A stretch of 37,976 nt of DNA from Saprospiraceae bacterium (GTDB lineage Bacteria; Bacteroidota; Bacteroidia; Chitinophagales; Saprospiraceae), in contig JADJVK010000026.1 in assembly GCA_016710625.1 (NCBI GenBank), forward strand, positions 1 to 37,976. Reading direction: 5' to 3'. Positions 16,207-25,786 of this stretch are shown here, one piece after another; position 1 is the stretch's first letter, and the number at the start of each line of letters is the position of its first letter. A program made the position numbers and the translations under genes. The notes beneath the pieces were generated by a model. It searched no databases and had not been told where the DNA came from. It worked only from the letters and a program-made list of their open reading frames with translations.

Positions 16207-16489
16207 TCGATTTACAAAAATGTAGATGATGTAAGGTTGTAATAAATTTCTACTTATTTTTCAAAGATATTTACTTGGCTTATTCTTTGAAAATATTTTA
16301 TATACTAAATAGTAGTTCTTTAAATCACATATAACAAACTAAATATCAATAAAATAAAAGTAAACTAGCCTTTAGTTTTACTATAAGAAATCTAGCTAGA
16401 CCAATAATAATCTATCAATTTAAATTTTTCAATATCAATTGAAATTGAAGGAGTATGTTTTCATAAAGTGAAAAAATGAAAATGCCTAG
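16207..16489. other. AT-rich spacer between repeat cassettes
   Basis: No gene, RNA or clear hairpin is seen. It separates the 176-residue gene from the next repeat copy. Confidence 0.5.
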
Positions 16490-16960
16490 CCGGCAACTGA
16501 GGCGAAGAAAAATAAGGAACAAACTTTGGTTTAGAAGATTTATAAGGCCATTTAAATTTTAGCTGTAATAAATCAAAAAAATTGTCAATTTTACAGCGAT
16601 AAGGAGCTAAAAGGAGAAGATGCGTTATTTGCAATGAAATTATAAAGTATAAATTACCACAATAGAAAAAAGATGCAAATAGTGAGAATTACCCAAAATG
16701 TGCAAATAAAAAAGCATTTCGAGTGAAAGCGACTGGTGCTTGCAATCGAATTAAAAGTGACTAGCGTTTTTTGTTTACTTTTTTTGGTCCCGTAGCAACG
16801 GGACAAAAAAGTAAATGCCCAGCCGGCATGAGGCGAAGAATAAAATAGCGATATAAAGTTATGCTTCGAAAAAAGCTATAAATAATTCACTTGTTAAATT
16901 TTCCAATAACAATACATGCTAGAAATGATTATTTGTAAAATATAACTTATATTTACAAGT
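16490..16960. repeat. Repeat element, copy B (partial D, core, nested hairpin, tail)
   Basis: It contains a truncated D start (TTTGGTTTAGAA), the 225-base core at 16563-16787, the hairpin TTTACTTTTTTTGGT-CCCGTAGCAACGGG-AAAAAAGTAAA and the tail with CCGGCATGAGGCGAAGAATA. Relative to copy A, the hairpin loop holds the CCCG palindrome and the second D block is missing. Confidence 0.85.
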
Positions 16961-16999
16961 CATAGACTTAAAGCAATTATTACAGTTCTAATATTTCTA

Positions 17000-17491
17000 A
17001 TGAGATATTTTTTAAAGTTTTTTTCAAAAGAAAGGATTACCATACTGGAAATTTTCTGGTTTTAACATTAAATATTTGAAAGATAGAATGAAAACAGAAT
17101 ATGATATAGCTGAAGAGATTTTCAATTCAGGGGATTATATAAAAGCATTTCGGTTTTTAAGAATATAACTGAAAACTTATTATCTTCGGATGAGGATAAA
17201 TCTGATGCTTTTCTAATGATGGGTGTTATAGTCTTAATAGATTCAAGAGTTGAAAATGATGATGAATCAGGGTTAAATTATTTTAAAGAATCTTTAAAAT
17301 TTAATCCTTTTGGTTCCTTTTTATTTTGAGGGCTTGGACTTTCAATTAATTGTCATAAAAATATAGAAATGTTAGATTATGCAATTAAAAATCTTGAAGA
17401 AATCAAATACAATTTTACTGAAACTGAAAAAAATATGATTAATCATAAAATAATATTGAAAGAAAATATTTTAAATGAAAGCCCCAGCTAG
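17000..17491 (+). pseudogene. Broken small helical (TPR-like) protein gene in repeat cassette
   Basis: Three-frame reading recovers one protein of about 163 residues: MRYFLKFFSK, then (next frame) GLPYWKFSGFNIKYLKDRMK, TEYDIAEEIFNSGDYIKAF, then (next frame) KNITENLLSSDEDKSDAFLM and NYFKESLKFNPFGSFLF, an in-frame TGA where TGG would give FWGLGLS, and NIEMLDYAIKNLEEIKYNF to the end. It needs two single-base indels and one substitution. The helices SGDYIKAFRFFKNI and GLNYFKESLKFNPFG look like TPR-type repeats. The true start may be elsewhere. Like the gene at 15676, it follows a copy of the repeat tail. Confidence 0.6.
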
Positions 17492-17636
17492 TTTAATTAT
17501 ACCAAAATAAAAACAACCTAGTTACAAGCCTCTAAACAATTTTGCCCTGAATTTCAAGATATGCTAATTCTAAATCTTCTTTAAAATATAAATATAACGA
17601 TACCAATAAATTACACTAAAATATCTATTATAATAT

Positions 17637-18167
17637 TTACTCATCCTTATCATAATCATCATACCCCATTCTATCCAATTTCTCATATTTCGACTGAACT
17701 TCCATCTGTAATTTTTCCTTGTATTTTACGAGTCTTTGTAAAATTACAGGATCTTGTGTGCCAATAATTTGTGCTGCTAAAATACCTGCATTTTTTGCTG
17801 CATTTAAGGCAACTGTCGCCACAGGAACACCATTGGGCATCTGTAAAATAGATAAGATAGAATCCCATCCGTCTATTGAATTGGAAGATTTTATGGGAAC
17901 GCCAATGACGGGTAGGGGAGACATGGCTGCCACCATACCAGGCAAATGTGCCGCACCTCCTGCTCCTGCTACTACCACTTTAATCCCTCTATTGTGGGCA
18001 TTTTTGGCAAAATCATACAATCTTTCTGGGGTTCGGTGGGCAGAAATTAAGGTTATTTCAAAAGGAATATTGATTTCTCGAAGGAAATCGGCAGCTTGTT
18101 TCATGATATTCAAATCAGAATCAGATCCCATGATGATGCTTACCAAAGCTTGATTATCTTTATTCAT
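17637..18167 (-). CDS. purE: N5-carboxyaminoimidazole ribonucleotide mutase PurE (class I)
   Basis: The 176-residue enzyme converts N5-CAIR to CAIR in purine synthesis. Diagnostic segments are GSDSD (residues 14-18), ISAHRTPERLYDFAKNA, AGAGGAAHLPGMVAAMSPLP, GVPIKSS and PNGVPVATVALN. The catalytic His of SAHRTP and the substrate-binding Ser/Asp pairs are present. A charged tail (KYEKLDRMGYDDYDKDE) extends a little past typical lengths. purK is not adjacent. The convergent side is the repeat island; the gene is divergent from the aldehyde dehydrogenase. Confidence 0.96.
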   Translation of the reverse strand: MNKDNQALVSIIMGSDSDLNIMKQAADFLREINIPFEITLISAHRTPERLYDFAKNAHNRGIKVVVAGAGGAAHLPGMVAAMSPLPVIGVPIKSSNSIDGWDSILSILQMPNGVPVATVALNAAKNAGILAAQIIGTQDPVILQRLVKYKEKLQMEVQSKYEKLDRMGYDDYDKDE

Positions 18168-18309
18168 ATATTTTATATTGAAAGAAATTTTAATATAAAT
18201 ATAAGCAAAAACTATGTCAAAAAACGATTTTCAAAATTTTATAGATTTAAATTCGTAACGATAAGATAATTATAAGTTTAAATTTGTTTATTTGTAAAAA
18301 ATATCCAAA

Positions 18310-19731
18310 ATGGAATCTGTTGCATCCAATCAAAATTTGTCCTTTCAAAGCATTTTTATTGAATTAAATGAAAATAGGTGGAATATTGCAAGAACAACCT
18401 GTAAAGAAAGAATTGCTAAACTTAAAAAGATAAAGTTAACTGTAGAAGTCACTTACAGGAAGGCGTTACAGGAGGCTATGTTTGCGGATTATGGTAAAAA
18501 CCCTGCTGAAGCGGACTTGGCGGAGATTTTTCCTGTGGTTAGCGAAATCAAACATGCCATTCGCCATTTGTCATATTGGATGCAAGACGAAGCTGTCGAT
18601 ACACCGCTAGCTTTGTTTGGGTCGAAGTCTTATATCAAGTATGAACCTAAAGGCGTTTGTCTGATTATTTCCCCCTGGAATTTCCCCTTAAACCTCACTT
18701 TTTGTCCCTTGATTTCAGCTATTGCTGCCGGAAATGTGGTTGTGTTGAAACCCTCTGAAATGACGCCCAACACTTCGGCAGTGATGAAAACTATTATTGA
18801 AAGTATTTTTCCACCTAATGAGGTAAAGCTAATTGAGGGAGATGTGGCGGTTTCTACCGCATTGTTGGAATTGCCTTTCCACCACATATTTTTTACGGGA
18901 GCTCCTTCCATCGGAAAAGTTGTGATGAAAGCGGCTGCGAACCATTTGACTTCTGTCACCTTGGAATTGGGTGGAAAATCGCCGACTATAGTTGATAAAA
19001 CTGCGAATATAAAAGATGCGGCACAAATGATTGTTTGGGGAAAATTTGCAAACTGCGGACAGATTTGTATTGCTCCAGATTATATTTATGTTCATGAATC
19101 GATAAAAGCAGAATTTGAAAAAGAATTGGTCAAAAATATTAATAATTTTTATACAAATGATGCTTCTAAATCAGTAGATTATATGAGAATTGTCAACGAA
19201 AAACATACAGCAAGAATTCAAGGTTATCTGAAGGAAACGATTGAAAATGGGGCAAATGTTTTATACGGTGGCCATTCGAATTCGGATAATAATTATATTG
19301 AACCGACACTATTAAGCAATGTCTCATTGGATTCTTCGGTGATGACAAATGAAATATTCGGACCGATTTTGCCTATATTGAGTTACCAAAAAGAGGAAGA
19401 GGTGATTGATTACATCAATAACAATGAAAAACCATTGGCATTATATATTTTTAGTAAATCTAACAAAACGATAAATAATATTTTAGACAATACTAATGCT
19501 GGTGGATGTTGCATCAATAATGTGGCTGTGCATTTTTACAATAACAACCTTCCTTTTGGTGGAATAAATAACAGCGGATTAGGAAAATCTCATGGCATAT
19601 TTGGTTTTAAATCCTTTTCAAATGAAAAAGCTGTTTACAAACAACAATTACCCAGTGCTTTGAAATTAATGATGCCACCTTATACGCCATTTAAAGCAAA
19701 ACTAATTCGTTGGGTAATCAAATATTTGTAA
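18310..19731 (+). CDS. Aldehyde dehydrogenase family protein (ALDH3-like)
   Basis: The 473-residue enzyme oxidises an aldehyde with NAD(P)+. It has SPWNFPLNLT with Asn124, the coenzyme Lys in VVVLKPSE (147), FFTGAPSIGK (196-203), the general-base Glu219 in LELGGKSP, and nucleophile Cys253 in CGQICIAPDY. NEIFGPILP and LPFGGINNSGLGKSHG follow in order. The short length and the CGQICIAPDY form place it with class 3-type fatty/aromatic aldehyde dehydrogenases. The C-terminus ends in basic, hydrophobic text (KAKLIRWVIKYL), which could touch membrane. It seems to be a single gene; the substrate is not known. Confidence 0.93.
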   Translation: MESVASNQNLSFQSIFIELNENRWNIARTTCKERIAKLKKIKLTVEVTYRKALQEAMFADYGKNPAEADLAEIFPVVSEIKHAIRHLSYWMQDEAVDTPLALFGSKSYIKYEPKGVCLIISPWNFPLNLTFCPLISAIAAGNVVVLKPSEMTPNTSAVMKTIIESIFPPNEVKLIEGDVAVSTALLELPFHHIFFTGAPSIGKVVMKAAANHLTSVTLELGGKSPTIVDKTANIKDAAQMIVWGKFANCGQICIAPDYIYVHESIKAEFEKELVKNINNFYTNDASKSVDYMRIVNEKHTARIQGYLKETIENGANVLYGGHSNSDNNYIEPTLLSNVSLDSSVMTNEIFGPILPILSYQKEEEVIDYINNNEKPLALYIFSKSNKTINNILDNTNAGGCCINNVAVHFYNNNLPFGGINNSGLGKSHGIFGFKSFSNEKAVYKQQLPSALKLMMPPYTPFKAKLIRWVIKYL

Positions 19732-19732
19732 A

Positions 19733-19765
19733 AAAAGGAAGGCTAAAATTAATTAACCTTCCTTT
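19733..19765 (+). terminator. Hairpin after the aldehyde dehydrogenase gene
   Basis: AAAAGGAAGG (19733-19742) faces CCTTCCTTT (19757-19765), starting at the stop codon. The T tract is short. Confidence 0.6.
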
Positions 19766-19771
19766 CTGATG

Positions 19772-19805
19772 ACTTTTACCATCACAATTTATAGATGGTA
19801 AAAGT
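19772..19805. terminator. 12-bp perfect hairpin between convergent genes
   Basis: ACTTTTACCATC (19772-19783) and GATGGTAAAAGT (19794-19805) form a perfect stem downstream of sucC and the aldehyde dehydrogenase. With no long T run it could be a terminator or an RNA 3'-end stabiliser. A second palindrome, ATGATCTATAGATCAT, follows near 19819. Confidence 0.5.
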
Positions 19806-19844
19806 TGAAGTAATTATTCAATGATCTATAGATCATAAAAAATC

Positions 19845-21050
19845 TTATGCAGCTAAAACTTTAGTTACTAAATCTGCTGCTTCTTGCAAAGCGATTGCAG
19901 AATGAACTTGTAAGCCTGATTCATCTATCATTTTCTTAGCAATATCAGCATTGGTTCCTTGCAATCTTACGATGATTGGAACTCTAACCGTACCCATATT
20001 TTTATAAGCATCGATAACGCCTTGAGCCACTCTATCACATCTTACAATACCACCAAAAATATTGATTAGAATTGCTTTTACATTTTCATCTTTCAAAATA
20101 ATTTTAAAGGCATTTTCTACCCTTGCAGCGTCAGCAGTTCCTCCAACGTCTAAGAAGTTAGCAGGCTCACCACCTGACAATTTGATGATATCCATTGTCG
20201 CCATTGCTAGTCCAGCTCCATTCACCATACAACCTACATTACCATCTAATTTGACATAATTCAAATCAAATTCTCTAGCTTCCACTTCCGTTTCATCTTC
20301 TTCATAGATGTCTCTCATGGCTTCTAAATCTGGGTGGCGATATAAGGCATTGTCATCAATGGATACTTTGCTATCTACCGCTAAGATTCTGTCATCAGCT
20401 GTATGTAAACAAGGATTTATTTCGAATAATGAAGCATCACTTTCTACGAAAGCTGTATATAACTTCACCATGAAAGCAACCATTTCTTTGTTGGCTTTGC
20501 CACTCAATCCTAGATTGAAAGCAATTTCTCTACATTGAAAAGGTGTTAGACCAACCAATGGATCGATATATTCTTTATGTACTAATTCAGGCGTTTCTTC
20601 CGCAACTTTTTCGATATCCATTCCACCCTTAGTAGAATAAATTATTACATTTTTCTTTGATTCTCTATCAGTTAAAATAGAAACATAGTATTCTTTGCAA
20701 GCATCAAAATCAGGTGCATACGAATCTTCTGCAATCAAAACCTTTCTTACCAATTTCCCAGGACCTTCCATTCCACCTGGAGTTTGTGGTGTTTTCAACA
20801 TCATTCCGATGATGCTACCAGCATAAGTTCTCACATCTGCCTCGTTTTTGGCAACTTTGACGCCACCACCTTTTCCTCTACCACCTGCATGGATTTGAGC
20901 TTTCACCACCACAACTGGAACGCCAGTTCGCTCTTTAACAGCATTATATGCAGCTACAGCTTCTTCCACATTGGTCGCTACAATCCCATCTTGGATAGCA
21001 ACACCATATTTTTTTAGAAGTTCTTTCCCTTGATATTCGTGTAAATTCAT
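19845..21050 (-). CDS. sucC: Succinyl-CoA synthetase beta subunit (ADP-forming type)
   Basis: The 401-residue beta subunit of the TCA-cycle enzyme that makes succinate and ATP/GTP from succinyl-CoA. It starts MNLHEYQGKELLKKYGV, followed by the ATP-grasp VVKAQIHAGGRGKGGGVKVA, the metal-binding FEINPC, NGAGLAMATMDIIKLSGG, ANFLDVGGTADAARV and LINIFGGIVRCDRVAQG. Length and order are canonical. The alpha subunit gene sucD is not in the window, as is common where the two genes are unlinked. A promoter box lies 37 bases upstream. Confidence 0.97.
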   Translation of the reverse strand: MNLHEYQGKELLKKYGVAIQDGIVATNVEEAVAAYNAVKERTGVPVVVVKAQIHAGGRGKGGGVKVAKNEADVRTYAGSIIGMMLKTPQTPGGMEGPGKLVRKVLIAEDSYAPDFDACKEYYVSILTDRESKKNVIIYSTKGGMDIEKVAEETPELVHKEYIDPLVGLTPFQCREIAFNLGLSGKANKEMVAFMVKLYTAFVESDASLFEINPCLHTADDRILAVDSKVSIDDNALYRHPDLEAMRDIYEEDETEVEAREFDLNYVKLDGNVGCMVNGAGLAMATMDIIKLSGGEPANFLDVGGTADAARVENAFKIILKDENVKAILINIFGGIVRCDRVAQGVIDAYKNMGTVRVPIIVRLQGTNADIAKKMIDESGLQVHSAIALQEAADLVTKVLAA

Positions 21051-21086
21051 TGATATAAATTACTTTTATGTTTTGATAAATCCGAA

Positions 21087-21094
21087 CAAAGGTA
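21087..21094 (-). promoter_or_regulatory. -7 promoter box for sucC
   Basis: On the minus strand, TACCTTTG matches TAnnTTTG and lies 36 bases before the sucC ATG. Confidence 0.5.
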
Positions 21095-21156
21095 CAACAC
21101 TTTGCTACTTTTTTTGGTTATTCATTTTAATTTTTTATTACAAAATATTACGAAGA

Positions 21157-22140
21157 ATGGAATATAGAAGACTTGGAAAATCGGGATTGCAAGTAAGTGC
21201 TTTATCACTAGGCTCTTGGTTGACTTTTGGTAAGCAAATCTCTGATGAAATGGCAGAAACTTTAATGGTGACTGCCTATGAAAATGGGGTGAATTTTTTT
21301 GATAATGCAGAAATTTATGCTACTGGAAAGTCAGAGCTAGTGATGGGCAAGATTTTGGCAAAGCACAAATGGGATAGAACGAGTTATTTGGTATCTAGCA
21401 AAGTCTTTTTTGGGGATGGTGGAAAACTGCCTAATCAAACTGGGCTTAGCCGAAAACATGTTTTGGAGGCTTGTGAAGCAGCTTTGAAAAGGCTTCAAGT
21501 GGATTATTTGGATCTCTATTTTTGCCACAGACCCGATAAAAATACACCAATAGAAGAAACAGTTTGGGCAATGAACCACCTGATTCAGCAGGGCAAAATT
21601 ATGTATTGGGGAACATCAGAGTGGTCAGCTCAAGAAATCATGGAGGCTCATATGGTGGCAAAAGACCTGCGGTTGATCGGTCCGACGATGGAGCAACCTC
21701 AATACAATATGTTTACAAGAGAAAAGGTAGAAGTAGAATTTAGCCAAATTTTCAAAACTGTTGGTTTGGGAACAACGATTTGGTCGCCCTTATCATCTGG
21801 TGTTTTGACGGATAAATATATCAAAGAGTTTCCAAATGATACTCGACTTTCCATCGAAGGATTGCAATGGCTGAAAGACCGCTCTTTATCGGAAGATAAA
21901 CTGAACAAAGTAAGGGAATTAAATAATTTAGCTGGCGATTTAGGAACGAGTTTGGCAAAATTAGCAATTGCTTGGTGTTTGAAAAATAAGAATGTCAGTA
22001 CTGTAATTTTAGGTGCTTCCAAATTGGATCAATTTAAAGAAACATTGACTTCTGGAGAGATAGTTGAAAAAATTACACCTGAAATAGAGGCGAAAATAGA
22101 GTCAATTTTAGAAAATAAGCCAGAACAACCCATGTTTTAA
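21157..22140 (+). CDS. Aldo/keto reductase, potassium-channel-beta-like
   Basis: I choose the start at 21157, giving MEYRRLGKSGLQVSALSLGS (327 residues). A longer frame from 21073 adds 28 hydrophobic residues that the family lacks and that run through the promoter zone. The catalytic tetrad is present: Asp49, Tyr54 (FFDNAEIYATG), Lys82 (VSSKVFF) and His124 (YFCHRPD). YWGTSEWSAQEIMEAH, EQPQYNMF and WSPLSSGVLTDKY match the Kv-beta/YghZ-like branch of NADPH-dependent reductases. Its stop overlaps the next start as TAATG, so it heads a three-gene operon with the TraB-like gene and aroE. The physiological carbonyl substrate is unknown. Confidence 0.93.
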   Translation: MEYRRLGKSGLQVSALSLGSWLTFGKQISDEMAETLMVTAYENGVNFFDNAEIYATGKSELVMGKILAKHKWDRTSYLVSSKVFFGDGGKLPNQTGLSRKHVLEACEAALKRLQVDYLDLYFCHRPDKNTPIEETVWAMNHLIQQGKIMYWGTSEWSAQEIMEAHMVAKDLRLIGPTMEQPQYNMFTREKVEVEFSQIFKTVGLGTTIWSPLSSGVLTDKYIKEFPNDTRLSIEGLQWLKDRSLSEDKLNKVRELNNLAGDLGTSLAKLAIAWCLKNKNVSTVILGASKLDQFKETLTSGEIVEKITPEIEAKIESILENKPEQPMF

Positions 22141-22934
22141 TGAACCAGAAAAAGAACGCTTTACTGTGGGAAATTACCAGAAATGGGGAAGATTTTTCCT
22201 ATTTGTTTGGCACAATGCATGTGTTTGAGGCGAGTTTGTACAAATGGGAGGAGTCATTACACCAAAGAATTTTGGAATGTGACTCCTTTTATACAGAGGT
22301 CAACTTCAATGATGAGCAAATATCGAGTATTCAGGAAAATATGGAATTGCCAGAGGGGCAATCTTTGAAAAACCTATTAAAAAAGAAGCAATACCAATTT
22401 TTAGAAAAGGTGTTTTATCAATCTACTGGGCTTTATATCGAACATTTGGACGATATGCAGCCCATGATAATCACCAATTTATTGCAATCTTCTTTTGTTA
22501 CTAAAAATATGCCTTTTTCGATAGATCATGCTCTTTGGAAATTTGCAGAGAGTAATGGAATTCAGGTAGATGGATTAGAGCGATATGAAGATCAGATGGC
22601 AATAATGCAATCTTTTGATTTGGATTATCAAACCAAACAGTTGAGGGATTTGTTGAAAAATTTCAAACGTTCCAGAAAAAATATGAAGAAAATGGTGGAA
22701 ATGTATCTCCATCAAGATATTAACGGATTGTATAAAAAGTCGTTGAAAGGTTTGAAGCAGTACAAAAGAACCTTGGTGTATGAAAGAAACCATCTGATGA
22801 TCAAATCAATAGATGATTTAAGCCGAACAAGCAATAATTTTTTTGCTGTCGGGGCTGCCCATTTGTCTGGAAAATCAGGTTTGATAAATGGGTTGAAAAA
22901 GTTGGGTTGGAAAGTTAAGTCCGTAAATTTGTAG
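22140..22934 (+). CDS. TraB/GumN family protein
   Basis: The 264-residue protein has the family's N-terminal metal-site motif YLFGTMHVFE (His27), a Glu in YTEVNF, and the C-terminal AVGAAHLSG with His241. Between them are helical stretches such as KNLLKKKQYQFLEKVFY. The superfamily includes plant-pathogen GumN, conjugation-linked TraB and animal Tiki metalloproteases, so a metal-dependent hydrolase role is plausible. No signal peptide or lipobox is seen, which is unusual since many bacterial members are exported. It is coupled to the reductase by a TAATG overlap and followed three bases later by aroE. Confidence 0.88.
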   Translation: MNQKKNALLWEITRNGEDFSYLFGTMHVFEASLYKWEESLHQRILECDSFYTEVNFNDEQISSIQENMELPEGQSLKNLLKKKQYQFLEKVFYQSTGLYIEHLDDMQPMIITNLLQSSFVTKNMPFSIDHALWKFAESNGIQVDGLERYEDQMAIMQSFDLDYQTKQLRDLLKNFKRSRKNMKKMVEMYLHQDINGLYKKSLKGLKQYKRTLVYERNHLMIKSIDDLSRTSNNFFAVGAAHLSGKSGLINGLKKLGWKVKSVNL

Positions 22935-22937
22935 GCG

Positions 22938-23682
22938 ATGAAAACATTTGGCTTACTCGGATTTCCGCTTTCACACAGTTTTTCCCCTCAATATTTTAAC
23001 CAAAAATTTGAAGCGGAACAAATAAAGGAAGCCGAATATCTCAAATTTGAAATGGATAACATCGAAAATATCCGTAATGAATTTGCTTCTATCCCCGATT
23101 TGGTCGGTTTTAATGTTACCATTCCTTACAAACAAAAGATAATCCCTTTTTTGGACGATTTAGCATCGGTTGCCGCAGAAATTGGTGCTGTCAATACAGT
23201 AAAAATTGAAGACGGAAAGTGGATTGGCTATAACACAGATGTGATAGGATTTGAAAAAGCATTCGTCCAATTTTTACAGAATAATAACCGCAATCCCACT
23301 TTGAATGCTTTGGTTTTGGGTGATGGTGGAGCTAGTAAAGCAGTTTATTTTGTCTTGCAAAAGTTAGGAATTCCCTATTTGAAAGTTACTAGAAATCAGC
23401 AAAAAGACGCCCTTACTTACGATGCTATTACTCACGACATCCTACAATCGACCCACCTAATTATCAATACAACACCTCTAGGTACTTATCCCAATATCTC
23501 GGAAGCTCCATTATTGCCTTTATAACAGCTTAACTGCCAGGCATTTGTTGTTTGATCTTGTCTATAATCCATCTGTTACTACATTTATGCAAAATGGAAT
23601 AGATGCTGGATGTAAAGTAGAAAATGGCTACCAAATGTTAGTGGAGCAGGCGGAAGCTGCTTGGAAGATTTGGGAGGGGTGA
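22938..23682 (+). CDS. aroE: Shikimate dehydrogenase AroE, one frameshift near the 3' end
   Basis: AroE reduces 3-dehydroshikimate to shikimate with NADPH. The first frame (22938-23525) has GLLGFPLSHSFSPQYFN, FNVTIPYKQ with the catalytic Lys, IGAVNTV, GYNTDVIGF, the Rossmann loop LGDGGASKAV and LIINTTPLGTYPN, then stops. One base fewer in the TTTA at 23519-23522 restores PYNSLTARHLLFDLVYNP, and that frame runs to a TGA at 23680-23682, ending AEAAWKIWEG. The repaired length, 247 residues, is normal. An extra T in a homopolymer in an amino-acid synthesis gene looks like a sequencing error. It is the last gene of the operon. Confidence 0.93.
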
Positions 23683-23913
23683 TGGGTTGAAATTAAAATA
23701 TTTTGTAAAAAATTAACCTTAATCTAATAGACAAGATTTGAAGGAGTAAATATAAATACATGAAAATTAATAATTTAAAATATTTTTATAGATGAGTATA
23801 AAAAAACTAAACACTAAGTTTTGAAATACATTTTAACTTTGTTAATGTAAATTTCAAAGAATTAGTAGTATATTTTTAACAATCATTTAAAAGATTTTTT
23901 TTAAAAAAACTGA
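23683..23913. other. AT-rich convergent gap
   Basis: No gene or clear hairpin is seen between aroE and the minus-strand surface-protein genes. Confidence 0.5.
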
Positions 23914-25481
23914 CTAAATATCAATTTTTTGTAATCCCCATTCATTAACTAAACCTGACCCTTTTGCTTTTGTAAAAACATAAATACTGTTTCCACTAGA
24001 ATTGCTAAATACAAAATATGGTTCTGCATCGTAAAAGTTAGCTCCAACTAGATATTTTTCTAATTCGATTTTTGATTTAAACAATAGATTATTCGAATTA
24101 TAAATATATATAAATGGCTTTCTTTTGTTTGTCCAAGTATCTTCATCAGAGGATATTATATATATATTGTTTTTAACAGTAGAATAATCTAAATTCATTA
24201 TATGAGCAAAATTAGATTCTAAAGCTATTGTTCCATTATACAACATATCTTGATCTTTATTGGCGGATGTTCTTAGTACTGTTTTGCCTCTTGTAAATAC
24301 TCTTAAACCATCTTCTGAAAACCACAAATCTCCACTAATCGGATAATCACCATGATATGGAGAATCATATAAATATTCTGCATTTCCATTTAGAATAGAA
24401 TATTTCTCAATATCTGATGGTGAAATTCCATTATTGGTACCATAAATATAATTTCCCGATGGATGCATTTTACCTTTAGTACTTGCATATATTGAATTGC
24501 CTATATGCAATAACTCGTTATCAACTTGCAAATTCAAATTAATGCTATGTATTTTCACAAATTGATCATATAAAGGGAAAACATAAGCCCATTTATTATT
24601 TCCTAAAACTATGTCATAAGCATTACATGATACATAATAAGATCTAATAATTTTTATTTGCCAAATCTACATAGGGAAACATAGCTATCACGACCAACTA
24701 CAGCAGTATTCCCGTCAGAAGAAATAGATACACAAGTTGGAATATAATCCAAATTTATACTAGAAATTGATCCTGTTACAATATCATATATATTAATTTT
24801 GAAGTAGGATCTAGGAGATATAAACAATAATATCTCTTTTTCGAATATTCAGCATCAATAATATTTGTTTGAAGTGCAATTTTTGCTCTTTAAAATTTTC
24901 AATTTTAACTTGAATTGTATCCAATTTATTATTAATATTTAAAAACATCTGAGAATAATAAGTACCAGAAGACATATTATTTCGATTCACTTTAAAGGAT
25001 ATATTGGATTCTTGAAATTGTGAAATATTACCAGTTGGGATAGGAAATGATATAAAATTATTGGATGCAGTTAGGGCATAATTCAAATTTACGTTTCCAA
25101 TGTTTTTAATAGTAAAATCTTTTGTATCGCCATCGAATGAAACAAATATAGTATCAGGAATTAGATAACCAACTTGTTGTCCGACAAACCCTTTAACATA
25201 AACATTTTTACTACCTGAAGTAGAGAATATTTTGATTTCACCTTCATATAGCCTGGTGCAAAGGGTTGTAAAATCAGAAGATATATATATTTTTTCTAAA
25301 TCATTATCAATAAAGCCATAGGTTGAAACTCAATCGCAAACCAATTTGAAGGAAGTGATTTCGTAATCTGATTGCTTGTTGGATTTGTAGTTAAAACTAG
25401 CTCTTTTAATTTCAGTGCCATTAAAATATAAAGTATCCAGAGGATGCAATTAATTTTGGTTCTACTAATTTTACTTTTCAC
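23914..25481 (-). pseudogene. Frameshifted secreted beta-propeller-like protein with an anchor-type Ig domain
   Basis: Pieces in different frames join into one protein. An Ig-like part reads DNDLEKIYISSD, VGYLIPDTIFVSFDGDTKDF, TIKNIGNVNLNYALTASN and SGTYYSQMFLNINN. A propeller part reads CVSISSDGNTAVVGRDSYVS, YVDLANK, NNKWAYVFPLYDQ, HIGNSIYASTKGKMHPSG, YIYGTNNGISPSDIEKYSI and DLWFSEDGLRVFTRGKTVLR. The longest open pieces are 23914-24558 and 24811-25086. Breaks near 24660, 24830 and 25330 are single-base indels or a stop. The 5' end, before about 25450, is unclear and has no convincing signal peptide, so the start may be lost. This arrangement is common in Bacteroidota surface proteins; the function is unknown. 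Confidence 0.65.
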
Positions 25482-25662
25482 AGCTAAAAAAATAAATAAT
25501 AGGAATAAGAAAGTACTATTTGAAGTTATAACTTTTTTTTCATTTTTTGAAATTTAAATTAAGTTTAAAAAAATTACCTATATATCAAAATAATAATCAA
25601 AATTAAAGAAATCATTTAATCTAAACAAAAAAATGTAATAAAATGTGGTCAAAAATAATAAT

Positions 25663-25696
25663 TAAAAAAAAGCCCTACCAACTTTATGATAGAGCT
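25663..25696 (-). terminator. Terminator of the giant SprB-repeat gene
   Basis: On the minus strand, AGCTCTA (25690-25696 region) pairs with TAGGGCT (25671-25677), followed by eight Ts. The same element occurs downstream of the paralogue at 35901. The rest of 25482-25786 holds no gene. Confidence 0.75.
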
Positions 25697-25786
25697 AAAT
25701 TAACTATTTATAACTCAACATTTTTTGTAAATTATCCCAAAACTTTTTTGGAATTTTCGACTACAATTATATATAACAAAAAAACT

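Noticed and set aside
14331..17636. Intact insertion sequence or transposase in the repeat island
   Set aside because: No transposase-like frame or terminal inverted repeat pair was found despite the duplicated DNA.
17683..18153. Open frames over purE on both strands
   Set aside because: Shadows of a fully recognisable PurE.
21073..21156. 28-residue N-terminal extension of the aldo/keto reductase, resembling a membrane anchor
   Set aside because: The family starts at MEYRRLG. The extension overlaps the divergent sucC promoter zone and is probably non-coding.
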